Source: Chitinophagales bacterium (GTDB taxonomy: Bacteria; Bacteroidota; Bacteroidia; Chitinophagales; Chitinophagaceae). Taken from it: a stretch of DNA of 26,871 bases. Below, one piece after another: positions 1 through 8,596 of the stretch. Below the pieces are notes generated by a model, which made no database searches, had not been told where the DNA came from, and worked only from the letters and a program-made list of their open reading frames with translations. How positions within the stretch are numbered: the first letter of the stretch is position 1; each line of letters begins with the position of its first letter. A program made the position numbers and the translations under genes. The stretch covers positions 1 to 26,871 of the forward strand of contig JANXYS010000058.1 in the NCBI GenBank assembly GCA_025355935.1, given 5' to 3'.

Positions 1-923
1 ATGAAGAGAATAGAAATGACCCCGCAGGATAATGTAATTTTCCGATGAGAGAAACCAAGATCCAATAAATAGTGATGAACATGATTTCTGTCAGGACTGA
101 AAGGTGAACGTCTCTCTAGTATCCTTACTGCAAAAACCCGGAGCGTATCACACAGTGGGATCAATAAAATGGCAAATCCAATAGCAGGTGCACTTGACAA
201 TGGAAACGAGCCATTTGGCGCGCCTGCGAAGTTGATGAACTTAACCACAAGGATAGAATTCACGGTACCGAGTAGGAGCGAACCGGTATCACCCATAAAT
301 ATTTTAGCGGGAGAAAAATTATAAATTAAAAAACTGATAAGGCTTCCGGCGAAAGAGAATGCGAGTACAGCGTAAGCAGTCTGACCAATATATAGGAAAT
401 AGGAACCAAACGTAAAAGTAGTGATTAGTCCTAACGTGCCTGCAAGCCCGTCTACCCCATCAATAAGATTGAAAGAATTTGTAATAACAATAATGGTAAA
501 GAAAGACAAAATTACGCTGGCCACATAAGGGATATGTTGTATGTTGAGAAAGCCATACATATTGTCAATACGAATTCCACCGAATCTGATCAGGATGCCG
601 GCAGCAATAAGCTGACCGATAAATTTTTTGCTAGCAGAAAGGATCATGATATCATCCTTTATGCCAAGGAAGAAAATTACAATACAAGCGGCGACAAAAT
701 ATTGGAATTCAGGATTCACACCAGCAGGAACACCCATGAGGATGGCAATTATAAAGCCTGCAAAAATGCCAAGCCCACCTAATGTAGGAATTACGGTTTT
801 ATGGATCTTACGCTCATCGGGTTCGTCAAACAATTTTTTTGCTTTTGCCACCTGAATAATAACAGGAATGGAAAAGAAGGTGATAATGAAGGCGAGAGCC
901 GCACTAAGTAAGATATTATCCAT
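1..923 (-). CDS. WecA/TagO-type undecaprenyl-phosphate sugar-1-phosphate transferase (3' end outside window)
   Basis: Seen: an open frame starting at ATG 923 and running off the left edge, giving 307 residues with many hydrophobic segments. Family motifs appear in order: an Asp pair in LGIKDDI (residues 90-91), NLIDGVDG (about 152-159), FMGDTGS (about 209-215) and the cytoplasmic histidine motif HVHH (281-284) before YLLDLG. Known: these mark the polyprenyl-phosphate N-acetylhexosamine-1-phosphate transferases (WecA, TagO, MraY superfamily), inner-membrane enzymes that load the first sugar phosphate on undecaprenyl phosphate. The HVHH form fits WecA/TagO better than MraY. Inference: it starts O-antigen, capsule or another surface glycan. 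It diverges from the transketolase gene, with promoter elements for both in the 236-base gap. The C-terminus is missing because of the window edge, so substrate cannot be assigned. Confidence 0.93.
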   Translation of the reverse strand, partial: MDNILLSAALAFIITFFSIPVIIQVAKAKKLFDEPDERKIHKTVIPTLGGLGIFAGFIIAILMGVPAGVNPEFQYFVAACIVIFFLGIKDDIMILSASKKFIGQLIAAGILIRFGGIRIDNMYGFLNIQHIPYVASVILSFFTIIVITNSFNLIDGVDGLAGTLGLITTFTFGSYFLYIGQTAYAVLAFSFAGSLISFLIYNFSPAKIFMGDTGSLLLGTVNSILVVKFINFAGAPNGSFPLSSAPAIGFAILLIPLCDTLRVFAVRILERRSPFSPDRNHVHHYLLDLGFSHRKITLSCGVISILF

Positions 924-954
924 GAAAAGGTTTATTTAACCCAGGGTATGTGCA

Positions 955-987
955 CAAAAGTAGAGATTCTTTCCCCGAAAAGCCAAA
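955..987 (-). promoter_or_regulatory. Bacteroidota-type promoter of the WecA-like gene
   Basis: On the minus strand TACTTTTG (955-962) matches the -7 consensus TAnnTTTG, and a TTTG (984-987) lies 21 bases further upstream, slightly more than the usual 19. The -7 box ends 31 bases before the ATG at 923. Confidence 0.5.
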
Positions 988-1100
988 TAACAAATACTTG
1001 TTTTTTTGACGACATGGCAAAAGTATTACCCGGCTGTGGATAAATAACGAGGTTTTGATTAACTTATTATTAAGTTCCCTCCAATTCACCCGCTTTTTCT

Positions 1101-1131
1101 TTTGTAACTGAGTTGTTTTAAAGTAGGTTTG
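1101..1131 (+). promoter_or_regulatory. Bacteroidota-type promoter of the transketolase gene
   Basis: TTTG (1101-1104), exactly 19 bases, then TAGGTTTG (1124-1131): a perfect match to the TTTG / TAnnTTTG promoter consensus known for Bacteroidota. It ends 28 bases before the ATG at 1160. Confidence 0.7.
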
Positions 1132-1159
1132 CAATCAAATTTAACTCCAAAAATAGCAA

Positions 1160-1993
1160 ATGGACAATCTAAAAGATATAGCATCGCAAATTAGGCGCGA
1201 CATCGTAAGAATGGTACATGGCGTTCAAAGCGGGCATCCCGGCGGTTCTTTGGGATGTACAGAATTTTTGACAGCTTTATATTTTAATATTTTGGAGCAC
1301 AATCCTGATTTCAAAATGGAGGGAATCGGGGAAGATCTTTTCTTCCTGAGTAACGGACATATTTCCCCGGTCTTTTATAGTGCGTTGGCAAGGAGTGGTT
1401 ATTTTCCAATTCAGGAATTATCAACTTTTCGCAAAATTAATAGCCGGCTGCAGGGACATCCGACAACTCACGAAAATCTACCAGGCGTACGCGTAGCAAG
1501 CGGGTCCCTCGGTCAGGGTATGAGTGTTGCAATAGGAGCGGCCTTGGCAAAAAAACTTAACAACGATTCCAAACTTGTATTTTCACTTCATGGCGACGGT
1601 GAATTGGATGAGGGACAGAATTGGGAAGCGATTATGTTTGCCGGAGCAAAGGGCGTAGATAACCTTATTTCCACTATCGACTGGAATGGTCAGCAAATTG
1701 ATGGGCCGACTAAAAAAGTGATGGATCTTAAAAATTTGCCGGCGAAATTTGAAGCTTTCGGTTGGGAAGTAACTGAAATGGAAGGAAATGATATGGATGC
1801 AGTTGTGGCCGGCCTAACTAAAGCCAAATCCCTAACGGGAAAGGGAAAACCAATTGTAATTCTAATGAAGACAATAATGGGCAAGGGTGTCGACTTTATG
1901 GAAGGTACGCACGAGTGGCATGGTATTGCGCCAAATGATGAGCAGTTAAAAAATGCATTGGCACAATTGCCCGAAACGATGGGGGATTACTGA
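1160..1993 (+). CDS. transketolase, N-terminal (TPP-binding) subunit
   Basis: Transketolase moves two-carbon ketol units between sugar phosphates in the non-oxidative pentose phosphate pathway. This 277-residue protein is only the N-terminal thiamine-diphosphate-binding half. Visible motifs are HPGGS (26-30), LSNGHISP (63-70), SLGQGMSVAIG (116-126), the TPP/Mg motif GDGELDEG (145-152) closed by WNGQQIDG (about 175-182), and HEWHG near the C-terminus. Full-length enzymes have over 600 residues; in split versions a second gene of about 310 residues carries the pyrimidine-binding and C-terminal domains, usually directly downstream. Here the next gene is on the opposite strand after a terminator, so the partner must lie elsewhere. 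The start is the ATG 28 bases after a consensus promoter. The same architecture could be called a 1-deoxyxylulose-5-phosphate-synthase-like half, but the motifs fit transketolase best. Confidence 0.93.
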   Translation: MDNLKDIASQIRRDIVRMVHGVQSGHPGGSLGCTEFLTALYFNILEHNPDFKMEGIGEDLFFLSNGHISPVFYSALARSGYFPIQELSTFRKINSRLQGHPTTHENLPGVRVASGSLGQGMSVAIGAALAKKLNNDSKLVFSLHGDGELDEGQNWEAIMFAGAKGVDNLISTIDWNGQQIDGPTKKVMDLKNLPAKFEAFGWEVTEMEGNDMDAVVAGLTKAKSLTGKGKPIVILMKTIMGKGVDFMEGTHEWHGIAPNDEQLKNALAQLPETMGDY

Positions 1994-2013
1994 TATTAGT
2001 TTTTATAAATTTA

Positions 2014-2043
2014 TAAGCAGTTCGGTATGGACTGCTTTTTTTA
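2014..2043 (+). terminator. intrinsic terminator after transketolase
   Basis: AAGCAGT (2015-2021) pairs with ACTGCTT (2031-2037), extendable by a G-U and a C-G pair, and is followed by a T-run to 2042. It lies 21 bases past the stop codon, between convergent genes. The U-tract favours termination of the plus-strand transcript. Confidence 0.75.
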
Positions 2044-2044
2044 T

Positions 2045-3265
2045 CTATTTAAGAGCGATTTCTTGCTGAGAAGCTTTCCAGGCGGGGAACCAGGATGCAA
2101 TGAAAGCAATAGCAACAGAAGTTCCGGCAACCAGCAGGAAGTCAGTGGCGATTAGCTTTACTGGAAAATAATCAATAAGAAAAGAGCCGCCTTGCAGTTT
2201 AATAAGTTTAAATTTTAGCTGAATCAGGCAAATAATTACAGCCAGTACAATTCCACTCCCCGCGCCGATAAATCCTAACAAAAGTCCTTCAGCAATAAAT
2301 ATTTTTCGTATAGCCGTACGTGTGGTCCCCATACTTTGAAGGATACTTATATCCTTCTGTTTTTCCAGCACGAGCATTGTCAGCGCGCTCACCATATTGA
2401 AGGCAGCGATAAGAAGTATCAAAGTCAAAACAGCAAAAATTGCCCATTTTTCCAACTGCATAGTATTATAAAGGTTACTGTTTTGCTGATATTTGGTTTG
2501 AACTTTATATCCCTTTCCGATTTGGTTCTGCAAGGCTAAACGGGATTTTTCGATATTACTCCCGGCTTTTAGTTTAATTTCTGCCGCAGTAAACTCGTCC
2601 GCCGCATAGCCCATCTGTTGTTTTAAAAATTTTAGATTAGTGATAGCATAATTATTGTCAAAGTCTTGCTGAATGCTAAAGACGCCTGTTGCAGCGGCAT
2701 TCCCTTCGCTCAACGACTCTAAAGGATCGGCACTGTTCTCATTTTTCTTTGGGAGTGTGAGAGTAACCTGTTGGGTTGCAAATGCCGGGTTTAGTGTAAT
2801 CGAAGCCGCATTCTGAATGCCTGAACCAACTACAAGACCCGGCGCCTCTAGGCTGCCGACATCAAATTTTCCAATATTTGTTTTTGCTGGCACCCCGCTC
2901 ACGCGAGTAAAATTGTCATCCACCCCCTTCACTGTGAGGAAGGTTTGCGCCTCGCCGTTTTGCAAGATCGCACGGTCTTCTGCAACCATGGAAATAGCCT
3001 GGATGTAAGGAAGAGCTGCTATTTTTTTAATTTGGCTATCCGGAAGAATGAATGTTTTGCCGGTGGTAGGTGAAACCTTCAAATCCGTATAAAAGGAAGA
3101 ATATAGCGATTTCACCAGGTCTTCGAACCCATTGAATACACTCAAAACAAGTACCTGGCAACAAGTCGCGAAGGCAATGACTCCGGTAGTGACCCACGCG
3201 ATGATATTTATTGCACTAGCAGATTTCTTTGCTTTAAAGTATCGCCAGGCAAATAGTAAATACAA
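2045..3265 (-). CDS. FtsX-family ABC permease, LolC/LolE type
   Basis: Predicted inner-membrane permease subunit of a lipoprotein-releasing (Lol) type ABC transporter, 406 residues, within the LolC/E range of about 400-415. One membrane segment lies at about 20-44, followed by a large periplasmic MacB-PCD-like region to about 270. A C-terminal FtsX domain has three membrane segments (about 275-297, 323-347, 375-398), with EKQKDISILQSMG just after the second membrane segment, which is the cytoplasmic coupling region typical of LolC/E. The start is TTG at 3265: an in-frame TAA lies seven codons upstream and no ATG or GTG intervenes, while the protein begins exactly as family members do (LLFAWRYFKAKKS). 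No ATPase (LolD) gene adjoins. It follows rbfA by 69 bases on the same strand, probably co-transcribed. Function is assigned by family; cargo is unknown. Confidence 0.88.
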   Translation of the reverse strand: MYLLFAWRYFKAKKSASAINIIAWVTTGVIAFATCCQVLVLSVFNGFEDLVKSLYSSFYTDLKVSPTTGKTFILPDSQIKKIAALPYIQAISMVAEDRAILQNGEAQTFLTVKGVDDNFTRVSGVPAKTNIGKFDVGSLEAPGLVVGSGIQNAASITLNPAFATQQVTLTLPKKNENSADPLESLSEGNAAATGVFSIQQDFDNNYAITNLKFLKQQMGYAADEFTAAEIKLKAGSNIEKSRLALQNQIGKGYKVQTKYQQNSNLYNTMQLEKWAIFAVLTLILLIAAFNMVSALTMLVLEKQKDISILQSMGTTRTAIRKIFIAEGLLLGFIGAGSGIVLAVIICLIQLKFKLIKLQGGSFLIDYFPVKLIATDFLLVAGTSVAIAFIASWFPAWKASQQEIALK

Positions 3266-3334
3266 GGTTTTTGAGTTGAGATTTTAATCGAGCATATCAT
3301 GAGAATACCTGCATTGTTGCTGAAAACAAAATAT

Positions 3335-3706
3335 TTAGTCAGCATTTTTATTCTCATCTTTTTTAATTTCTTTGAACAATTGTTCAATTTTATCTACATA
3401 ATCTAGTGTATCATCAATATAAAAACTTAATTGAGGCATGCTGCGTAACTGGTGTCTAACCCGGCTGGCGAGCTCACGTTTAATTTCCCAGGCTTTCTCT
3501 TCGATGGTTTTCAGAGAAGTAACCGGGTCAGCAACTTTAAAAAAACTAAGATAAACGCGTGCGTCGAAAAGGTCAGGCGTGATTTTGACGGAAGCGATAG
3601 AGATCATTCCCCCATCCATCATGTTTAACCCTAAACGTTGGAAAATTTCATTTAAATCTTTTTCAAGTACGGCCGCAACCTGTTTCTGCCTTTTACCTTC
3701 TAGCAT
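3335..3706 (-). CDS. rbfA: 30S ribosome-binding factor RbfA
   Basis: A 123-residue protein of RbfA size and pattern. It opens with MLEGKRQKQVAAVLEKDLNE, the first helix that contacts the 30S subunit, then has a KH-like fold with ISIASVKITPDLFDARVYLSFF and ends with the RHQLRSMPQLSFYIDDTLDYVDKI-type strand-helix (broken here by residue limits, positions about 85-112). Known role: RbfA binds free 30S subunits, helps late 16S rRNA 5'-end maturation and supports cold growth. It lies upstream of the LolC/E-type permease on the same strand. The ATG at 3706 is the natural start. No good TAnnTTTG box was found in the first 90 bases upstream, so its promoter is unassigned. Confidence 0.93.
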   Translation of the reverse strand: MLEGKRQKQVAAVLEKDLNEIFQRLGLNMMDGGMISIASVKITPDLFDARVYLSFFKVADPVTSLKTIEEKAWEIKRELASRVRHQLRSMPQLSFYIDDTLDYVDKIEQLFKEIKKDENKNAD

Positions 3707-3942
3707 ATCAATTTCTTTTTTGAGAAGTGTAAAATTAGTTCAATTAAACCATTAACAAATATTGCTTGCCTTCAGGATTGCCTCTAGCTTTTAGTTTTTT
3801 TTCAATGCAATTGCGTAACAATGTTATGGCAGGGTTGTTTCGAATCTGTAATCCTCACATGATCGTTAGCCAAGGGCTTCACTTGAGCTAAAGGAAGGTA
3901 TTAACAGCTTAATTTGCGATAATAATTAAATCATTTATAATG

Positions 3943-4014
3943 CTATAACTTAAAAGTGTAAAGCAAACCAACATGCACATGTGTCCCCATATTACCAAAG
4001 ATGGAACTCCGCCA
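3943..4014 (-). pseudogene. possible C-terminal remnant of an outer-membrane beta-barrel gene
   Basis: The gap 3707-4066 (360 bases) holds no intact gene. On the minus strand, a 23-codon open stretch bounded by stops (TAA just upstream at 4015-4017, TAG at 3943-3945) reads WRSSIFGNMG then THVHVGLLYTFKL. The alternating hydrophobic pattern ending in LLYTFKL is what the last strand of a Bacteroidota outer-membrane barrel looks like. It starts directly after the terminator of the DksA-like gene. A second unassigned open stretch at about 3744-3855 (minus) encodes a Lys-rich peptide of about 36 codons with no clear start. Both are weak; the remnant reading is inference from a short pattern. Confidence 0.25.
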
Positions 4015-4019
4015 TTAAT

Positions 4020-4054
4020 AAAAAAGGAGGCCTAAAAGTAGACCTCCTTTTTTT
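4020..4054 (-). terminator. intrinsic terminator of the ileS/DksA-like operon
   Basis: An A-run and GGAGG (4020-4030) pair with CCTCC and a T-run (4043-4054) around a loop that holds a short CTA/TAG extension. It sits 13 bases beyond the stop of the minus-strand gene at 4067. The flanking A and T runs would let it work in both directions. Confidence 0.8.
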
Positions 4055-4066
4055 ATACTGTCGAAA

Positions 4067-4996
4067 TTATTTTACCATGCCCATTTTGGCCTCAATGCTC
4101 AAAGTAGCATGAGGAACAGCACGCAAACGCGCCTTATCTATTAACTTACCGGTAACCCTGCAGATACCATAAGTCTGATTTTCAATTCGCATAAGTGCTT
4201 TTTCCAAATGATCTATGAAGGTAATTTGGCGGCTGGCCATTTGACTTAATTGCTCTCTCTCCATGCTAAGACTTCCATCCTCCATAGTCATATACCTGTT
4301 ATCACTTTCATCACCGCCCATTTCGTCTTTACGCGTAATTAGCCCTTGCAAATATGATAGCTCTTTTTTTGCCGCGCCTAATTTCCGTTGAATCAACTCC
4401 TTAAATTCCATTAAATCACTATCACTGTATCTGACAATCGGTGCGCCCGGATCATTTTTAACCTGGTCAAGTACGGATTTCGTAAAGTCTGGAGAATATT
4501 TCCGGGATGTCTTAGTATTGATCTTCGGTATTACTACTGCTTTAGCTGGAGTAATCTTAATTTCTTTCGCATTTTTAGCGATCGCTTTTGGGGTAGAAAC
4601 CTGCTTTGCAGGTGTCTTACTGGCCTTTTCTGGAGTAGGAGCGGGAGTTTTAGCAGATGTCTTTTTCAAGTCAGGTATTTTTTGCGCCGGTTTTGGGGCA
4701 ACGGCTACTTTTTTTATAATAGGTTTTGCAACAGGTTTTAATACTTTTGGCGCTTCCTTGGTAATTGGCTTTACAACTTTTTGAGATACGGGCTTGGGAG
4801 CTGGTTTTGCAGCTTTTTTAGCAACGTGTTTCGGGATAGGCTTCGAACTGATAATAACAGATTTTCTGGCGGCTGGTTTTGGCGCAGTCTTTATTGCTTT
4901 TTTTACAGGGGCTGCTTTTTTAACGGGCATTGATTGAGCTTTTTTAAGAGCCGGTTTTTTTGGAGCTGCCTTAGCCGCCGGTTTTTTTGTTGCCAT
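4067..4996 (-). CDS. DksA/TraR-like regulator with a Lys/Ala/Pro-rich N-terminal tail
   Basis: A 309-residue protein in two parts. Residues 1 to about 160 are low-complexity Lys, Ala and Pro (for example KKPAAKAAPKKPALKKA), like histone-H1-type tails, strongly basic and probably disordered. Residues about 165-309 match the DksA/TraR group: a helical region (DLMEFKELIQRKLGAAKKEL), an acidic turn around GGDESDNRYMTMEDGS, a second helix, then YGICRVTGKLI and RAVPHATLSIEAK. DksA proteins enter the RNA polymerase secondary channel and tune initiation with ppGpp. The four zinc cysteines of classical DksA are reduced to one (C279); T282 and residues near 300-303 are not cysteine, so zinc binding is doubtful. 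It starts 6 bases after ileS and ends at a strong terminator. In many relatives lspA follows; it does not here (recalled, not checked). Confidence 0.85.
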   Translation of the reverse strand: MATKKPAAKAAPKKPALKKAQSMPVKKAAPVKKAIKTAPKPAARKSVIISSKPIPKHVAKKAAKPAPKPVSQKVVKPITKEAPKVLKPVAKPIIKKVAVAPKPAQKIPDLKKTSAKTPAPTPEKASKTPAKQVSTPKAIAKNAKEIKITPAKAVVIPKINTKTSRKYSPDFTKSVLDQVKNDPGAPIVRYSDSDLMEFKELIQRKLGAAKKELSYLQGLITRKDEMGGDESDNRYMTMEDGSLSMEREQLSQMASRQITFIDHLEKALMRIENQTYGICRVTGKLIDKARLRAVPHATLSIEAKMGMVK

Positions 4997-5002
4997 ATAA
5001 TA

Positions 5003-8000
5003 CTAGCTTTTTTTAGTAACGTTCAATATTAAGGTAAATTCATTCACTTCAATTTGAAAACCATCTTCTATTTCAGACACAAATTCCAGTTTATCTGCCA
5101 AAATTTCGCGGCAAATATACTCTTTATATTCAATTAATGAGGGTTCAAGGGCCGCATTTTCCTTCAAAGTGACTAAAATACGATCAGTTAGTTCAAATCC
5201 GCTTTCTTTACGAATATTCTGCACCCGGTTTACAAATTCTCGGGCGTATCCCTCCTTTTGGAGTTCTGCCGTGATAATTATATCCAAAGCAACCGTAAGT
5301 GGCCCCTTACTGGCAATTTCGAAGCCCGGTATCTCATCAGTAATAATTTCCAGATCAGAGGAGTTAATGATAATTGATTCCTCGCCGGCCTCAACTCCGG
5401 CCGGATTTAAAAGATAATCGCCTTCCTGAACCTTTTCGATGGAGTTATTATCGAATTTCTCAATCTCACCGGCTGCCCACTTCATTTTTACACCGAGTTT
5501 CTTCCCGAGAGTTTTGAAATTTGCTTTCGCCTTTTTCCGAATGAAATCATTGTCAGCTGCCAGTATCTCAATCTCTTTGATATTGGTTTCAGCCTTGATA
5601 ATGTCCTCTGCCATTTTAATATTTTGTGCCATTTCAGTATCAAGAGCTGGTATAAATACCTTTTGCAATGGCTGCCGGACTTTGATATTCACCTTCTTAC
5701 GCAGGGAAAGTATCAGCGAAGAAGCATCCTGAGCAATCTGCATCCTTTTTTCCAGACTGGTATTGATAGCATCTTCGTTCGCTTTCGGAAAAAAATTATG
5801 ATGAACAGATTCCATCTCAAACCTCCTGGTAATTTCATTTAAATTGTTATACAACCAATCTGCAAAGAATGGCGCAACAGGAGCGATCAACCTGCTGATC
5901 GTTTCCAAACATTCATATAAAGTTTGATAAGCCGCAATCTTGTCCGCAGCATATTCGCCTTTCCAAAAACGACGGCGGCACAAACGTACATACCAGTTAC
6001 TAAGGTGGGTGTCGACAAATTCTTCAATTGCCCTCCCTGCCTGGGTAGGCTCATAAGCGTCGAAATTTACTTCAACAGTTTTAACCAAACTATTCAGCAG
6101 TGATAGTATCCATTGGTCAATCTCAGGACGCGAGCCTACGGGGATATAACCCTCTTTAAAAGTGAAATTATCGACATTCGCGTATAGAGCAAAGAATTGA
6201 TAAGTGTTATAGAGTGTTCCGAAAAATTTTCGCTGAACTTCTTTTATTCCTTCCTCATCAAATTTTAAACTGTCCCACGGTGAGGCATTAGTAATAAGGT
6301 ACCAGCGGGTAGCATCTGCGCCGTATGCGTTGATAGTGGCAAAGGGATCAACAACGTTCCCAAGTCTTTTGCTCATTTTGTTACCGCTTTTGTCAAGCAC
6401 CAAACCGTTGCTAACTACATTTTTATATGCTACACTGTCGAAAAGAAGAACGGCAAGCGCATGAAGTGTATAAAACCATCCACGGGTTTGATCCACACCC
6501 TCTGCAATAAAATCTGCCGGAAAATTTTGTTTGAAATTTTCTAAATTCTCGAAAGGAAAATGCCATTGCGCATATGGCATTGCTCCGCTATCAAACCACA
6601 CATCTACGAGGTCAGGAACCCTCTTCATTGGAAGGCCGGTTTCACTTACCAGGATAATATCGTCCACATAAGGTTTGTGTAGGTCCAGAATACCTTCATG
6701 CAGGTAGTGGGTATTCGTGTCGCCACCCAACCTTTCGGCAGCTTTACGAATTTCAATGTTTAGTTCTTCAATTGACCCTATACATTTTTGTTCTCCACCA
6801 TCTTCAGTTTTCCAAATTGGAAGTGGAGTACCCCAGAAACGACTGCGGCTCAGGTTCCAGTCTACCATATTTTCCAGCCAGTTGCCAAATCTTCCGGTTC
6901 CCGTGCTCGCCGGTTTCCAGTTAATGGTTTTATTGAGCTCTACCATTCTGTCCTTAACCGCAGTTGTTTTAACAAACCAGGCATCAAGCGGATAATAAAT
7001 GATAGGCTTATCGGTTCTCCAGCAATGCGGGCAGTTGTGTTCATATTTTTCAACTTTAAATGCCCGGTTCTCCTTTTTCAATTTAATACTGATGTCAATA
7101 TTTACATCTGCATAGCCAGGTTCATTTTTGTAATCCTTTACATATCTGCCACTAAATTCGCCTGTTCCATCTATGAATTTCCCCTGCTTGTCGACCATAG
7201 TAAGAATTCCGAGATTGTTTTTCTGGCCCACCTTGTAATCATCCGCTCCGAAGGCCGGAGATGTGTGAACGATTCCCGTTCCATCTTCTGTAGTTACAAA
7301 GTCACCCAAAATAACTTTGAACGGAATCGCTTCGGGAGTAATTTCACTTATTTTTTCAAGAGTGTTCCCTTCAAACGGAAGTAACTGCTCATAGGTTGCA
7401 GCTTCTATTGCCTTGCCCTTAAATTCTAACATGACCTTCCAGGGAATTATCTTTGTTTCGGCTGTGTAGCTGTCGAAATCACCCTCTTCACCCTCCGGTT
7501 TAAAATATTTTCCGATTAGTGATTTTGCCAGAATAACATTGACTTGCAAATGAGTGTACGGATTAAAGGCTTTAATTATCACGTAATCTATATTAGCTCC
7601 TACAGTCAATCCAAGATTTGATGGTAAAGTCCAGGGTGTTGTAGTCCATGCCATAAAGAATAGCTCTTCATCTTTTACGGCGTCAAAAAGAAATTTTGTT
7701 TGTTCGCTTTTAACCGCCTTAAACATTGCTACAATGCTGGTATCCTTTACATCTTTATATGTACCCGGCTGGTTTAATTCATGCGAACTTAATCCGGTGC
7801 CAGCTGCCGGAGAGTAGGGTTGTATACTCACACTTTCATAGAGGTATCCTTTTTTATACAGTTCACTCAGGCACCACCACACAGTTTCAATATAATTATT
7901 CTCAAAGGTTACATAAGGGTCGTTTAAATCAACCCAGTATCCCATCTGCATAGTGATGGCATCCCATTGATCTTTATACTGCATCACCACTTCGCGGCAT

Positions 8001-8362
8001 TTTCTATTGTACTCCTCTACCGATATTTTCTTTCCAATATCTTCTTTGGTGATCCCAAGTAGTTTCTCCACGCCAAGTTCTATAGGCAAACCGTGAGTAT
8101 CCCAGCCTCCTTTACGTTTAACCTGGAAGCCCTGCATTGTTTTGTAGCGACAAATAAGATCCTTCAATGTCCGGGATATTACATGATGAATACCGGGCAT
8201 CCCGTTAGCACTCGGAGGACCCTCGAAAAATACAAACGGTGGGTTGCCCTCCCGAATGCTAATGCTTTTTTCAAAGGCATGTGAGGCATTCCATTTTGCG
8301 AGCATTTCGCTGCTGATATTGGGTAAATTAAGTTGCTGGTATTCTTTATAGCGGGATGACAT
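5003..8362 (-). CDS. ileS: isoleucyl-tRNA synthetase
   Basis: Class I synthetase charging tRNA-Ile with isoleucine, 1119 residues. The HIGH signature appears as PPSANGMPGIHH (49-60), the editing domain as WTTTPWTLPSN (about 235-245), and the KMSKS loop as GNKMSKRLGN (KMSKR near 662-666). The anticodon-binding helical domain follows (about 780-930) and a long C-terminal extension ends the protein. The KMSKR form, the size and the degenerate HIGH motif resemble the longer eukaryote-like IleRS class rather than E. coli-type IleRS. The ATG at 8362 lies 36 bases from a TACCTTTG -7 box. The DksA-like gene follows after 6 bases, making a two-gene operon. Large plus-strand open frames inside this gene are shadows. 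Confidence 0.98.
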   Translation of the reverse strand: MSSRYKEYQQLNLPNISSEMLAKWNASHAFEKSISIREGNPPFVFFEGPPSANGMPGIHHVISRTLKDLICRYKTMQGFQVKRKGGWDTHGLPIELGVEKLLGITKEDIGKKISVEEYNRKCREVVMQYKDQWDAITMQMGYWVDLNDPYVTFENNYIETVWWCLSELYKKGYLYESVSIQPYSPAAGTGLSSHELNQPGTYKDVKDTSIVAMFKAVKSEQTKFLFDAVKDEELFFMAWTTTPWTLPSNLGLTVGANIDYVIIKAFNPYTHLQVNVILAKSLIGKYFKPEGEEGDFDSYTAETKIIPWKVMLEFKGKAIEAATYEQLLPFEGNTLEKISEITPEAIPFKVILGDFVTTEDGTGIVHTSPAFGADDYKVGQKNNLGILTMVDKQGKFIDGTGEFSGRYVKDYKNEPGYADVNIDISIKLKKENRAFKVEKYEHNCPHCWRTDKPIIYYPLDAWFVKTTAVKDRMVELNKTINWKPASTGTGRFGNWLENMVDWNLSRSRFWGTPLPIWKTEDGGEQKCIGSIEELNIEIRKAAERLGGDTNTHYLHEGILDLHKPYVDDIILVSETGLPMKRVPDLVDVWFDSGAMPYAQWHFPFENLENFKQNFPADFIAEGVDQTRGWFYTLHALAVLLFDSVAYKNVVSNGLVLDKSGNKMSKRLGNVVDPFATINAYGADATRWYLITNASPWDSLKFDEEGIKEVQRKFFGTLYNTYQFFALYANVDNFTFKEGYIPVGSRPEIDQWILSLLNSLVKTVEVNFDAYEPTQAGRAIEEFVDTHLSNWYVRLCRRRFWKGEYAADKIAAYQTLYECLETISRLIAPVAPFFADWLYNNLNEITRRFEMESVHHNFFPKANEDAINTSLEKRMQIAQDASSLILSLRKKVNIKVRQPLQKVFIPALDTEMAQNIKMAEDIIKAETNIKEIEILAADNDFIRKKAKANFKTLGKKLGVKMKWAAGEIEKFDNNSIEKVQEGDYLLNPAGVEAGEESIIINSSDLEIITDEIPGFEIASKGPLTVALDIIITAELQKEGYAREFVNRVQNIRKESGFELTDRILVTLKENAALEPSLIEYKEYICREILADKLEFVSEIEDGFQIEVNEFTLILNVTKKS

Positions 8363-8398
8363 ATGCGTTGTTTCCTTTATCTTTTTTTATTTAGTCCG

Positions 8399-8406
8399 CA
8401 AAGGTA
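8399..8406 (-). promoter_or_regulatory. -7 promoter element of ileS
   Basis: TACCTTTG on the minus strand matches TAnnTTTG, 36 bases before the ileS ATG. No TTTG was found 18-20 bases further upstream, so only the -7 element is supported. Confidence 0.45.
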
Positions 8407-8596
8407 ATAAAATAAGTACTCGGCGTTGAGAATTAGCGTGATGTTGACCTTCAAAGCATTATAAACATTTTATATATTGGATCATTTTATGAATGTTAAA
8501 ATAGATCCCCATTATCCACATTTGAACTTTTTTGGCATAGTATTCGTAAACCTCTTCAGAACAAATTAATCCTCTTTTCTAATCAAAATCGTAAGT

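Noticed and set aside
4518..4784. A hydrophobic plus-strand frame antisense to the Lys/Ala/Pro-rich tail
   Set aside because: Reading the opposite strand of Lys/Ala/Pro codons gives Phe/Gly/Ala-rich sequence automatically; not a membrane protein gene.
6788..7384. A 198-codon open frame on the plus strand inside ileS
   Set aside because: It lies wholly antisense to a gene with clear synthetase motifs and its product has no family features; it is a shadow.
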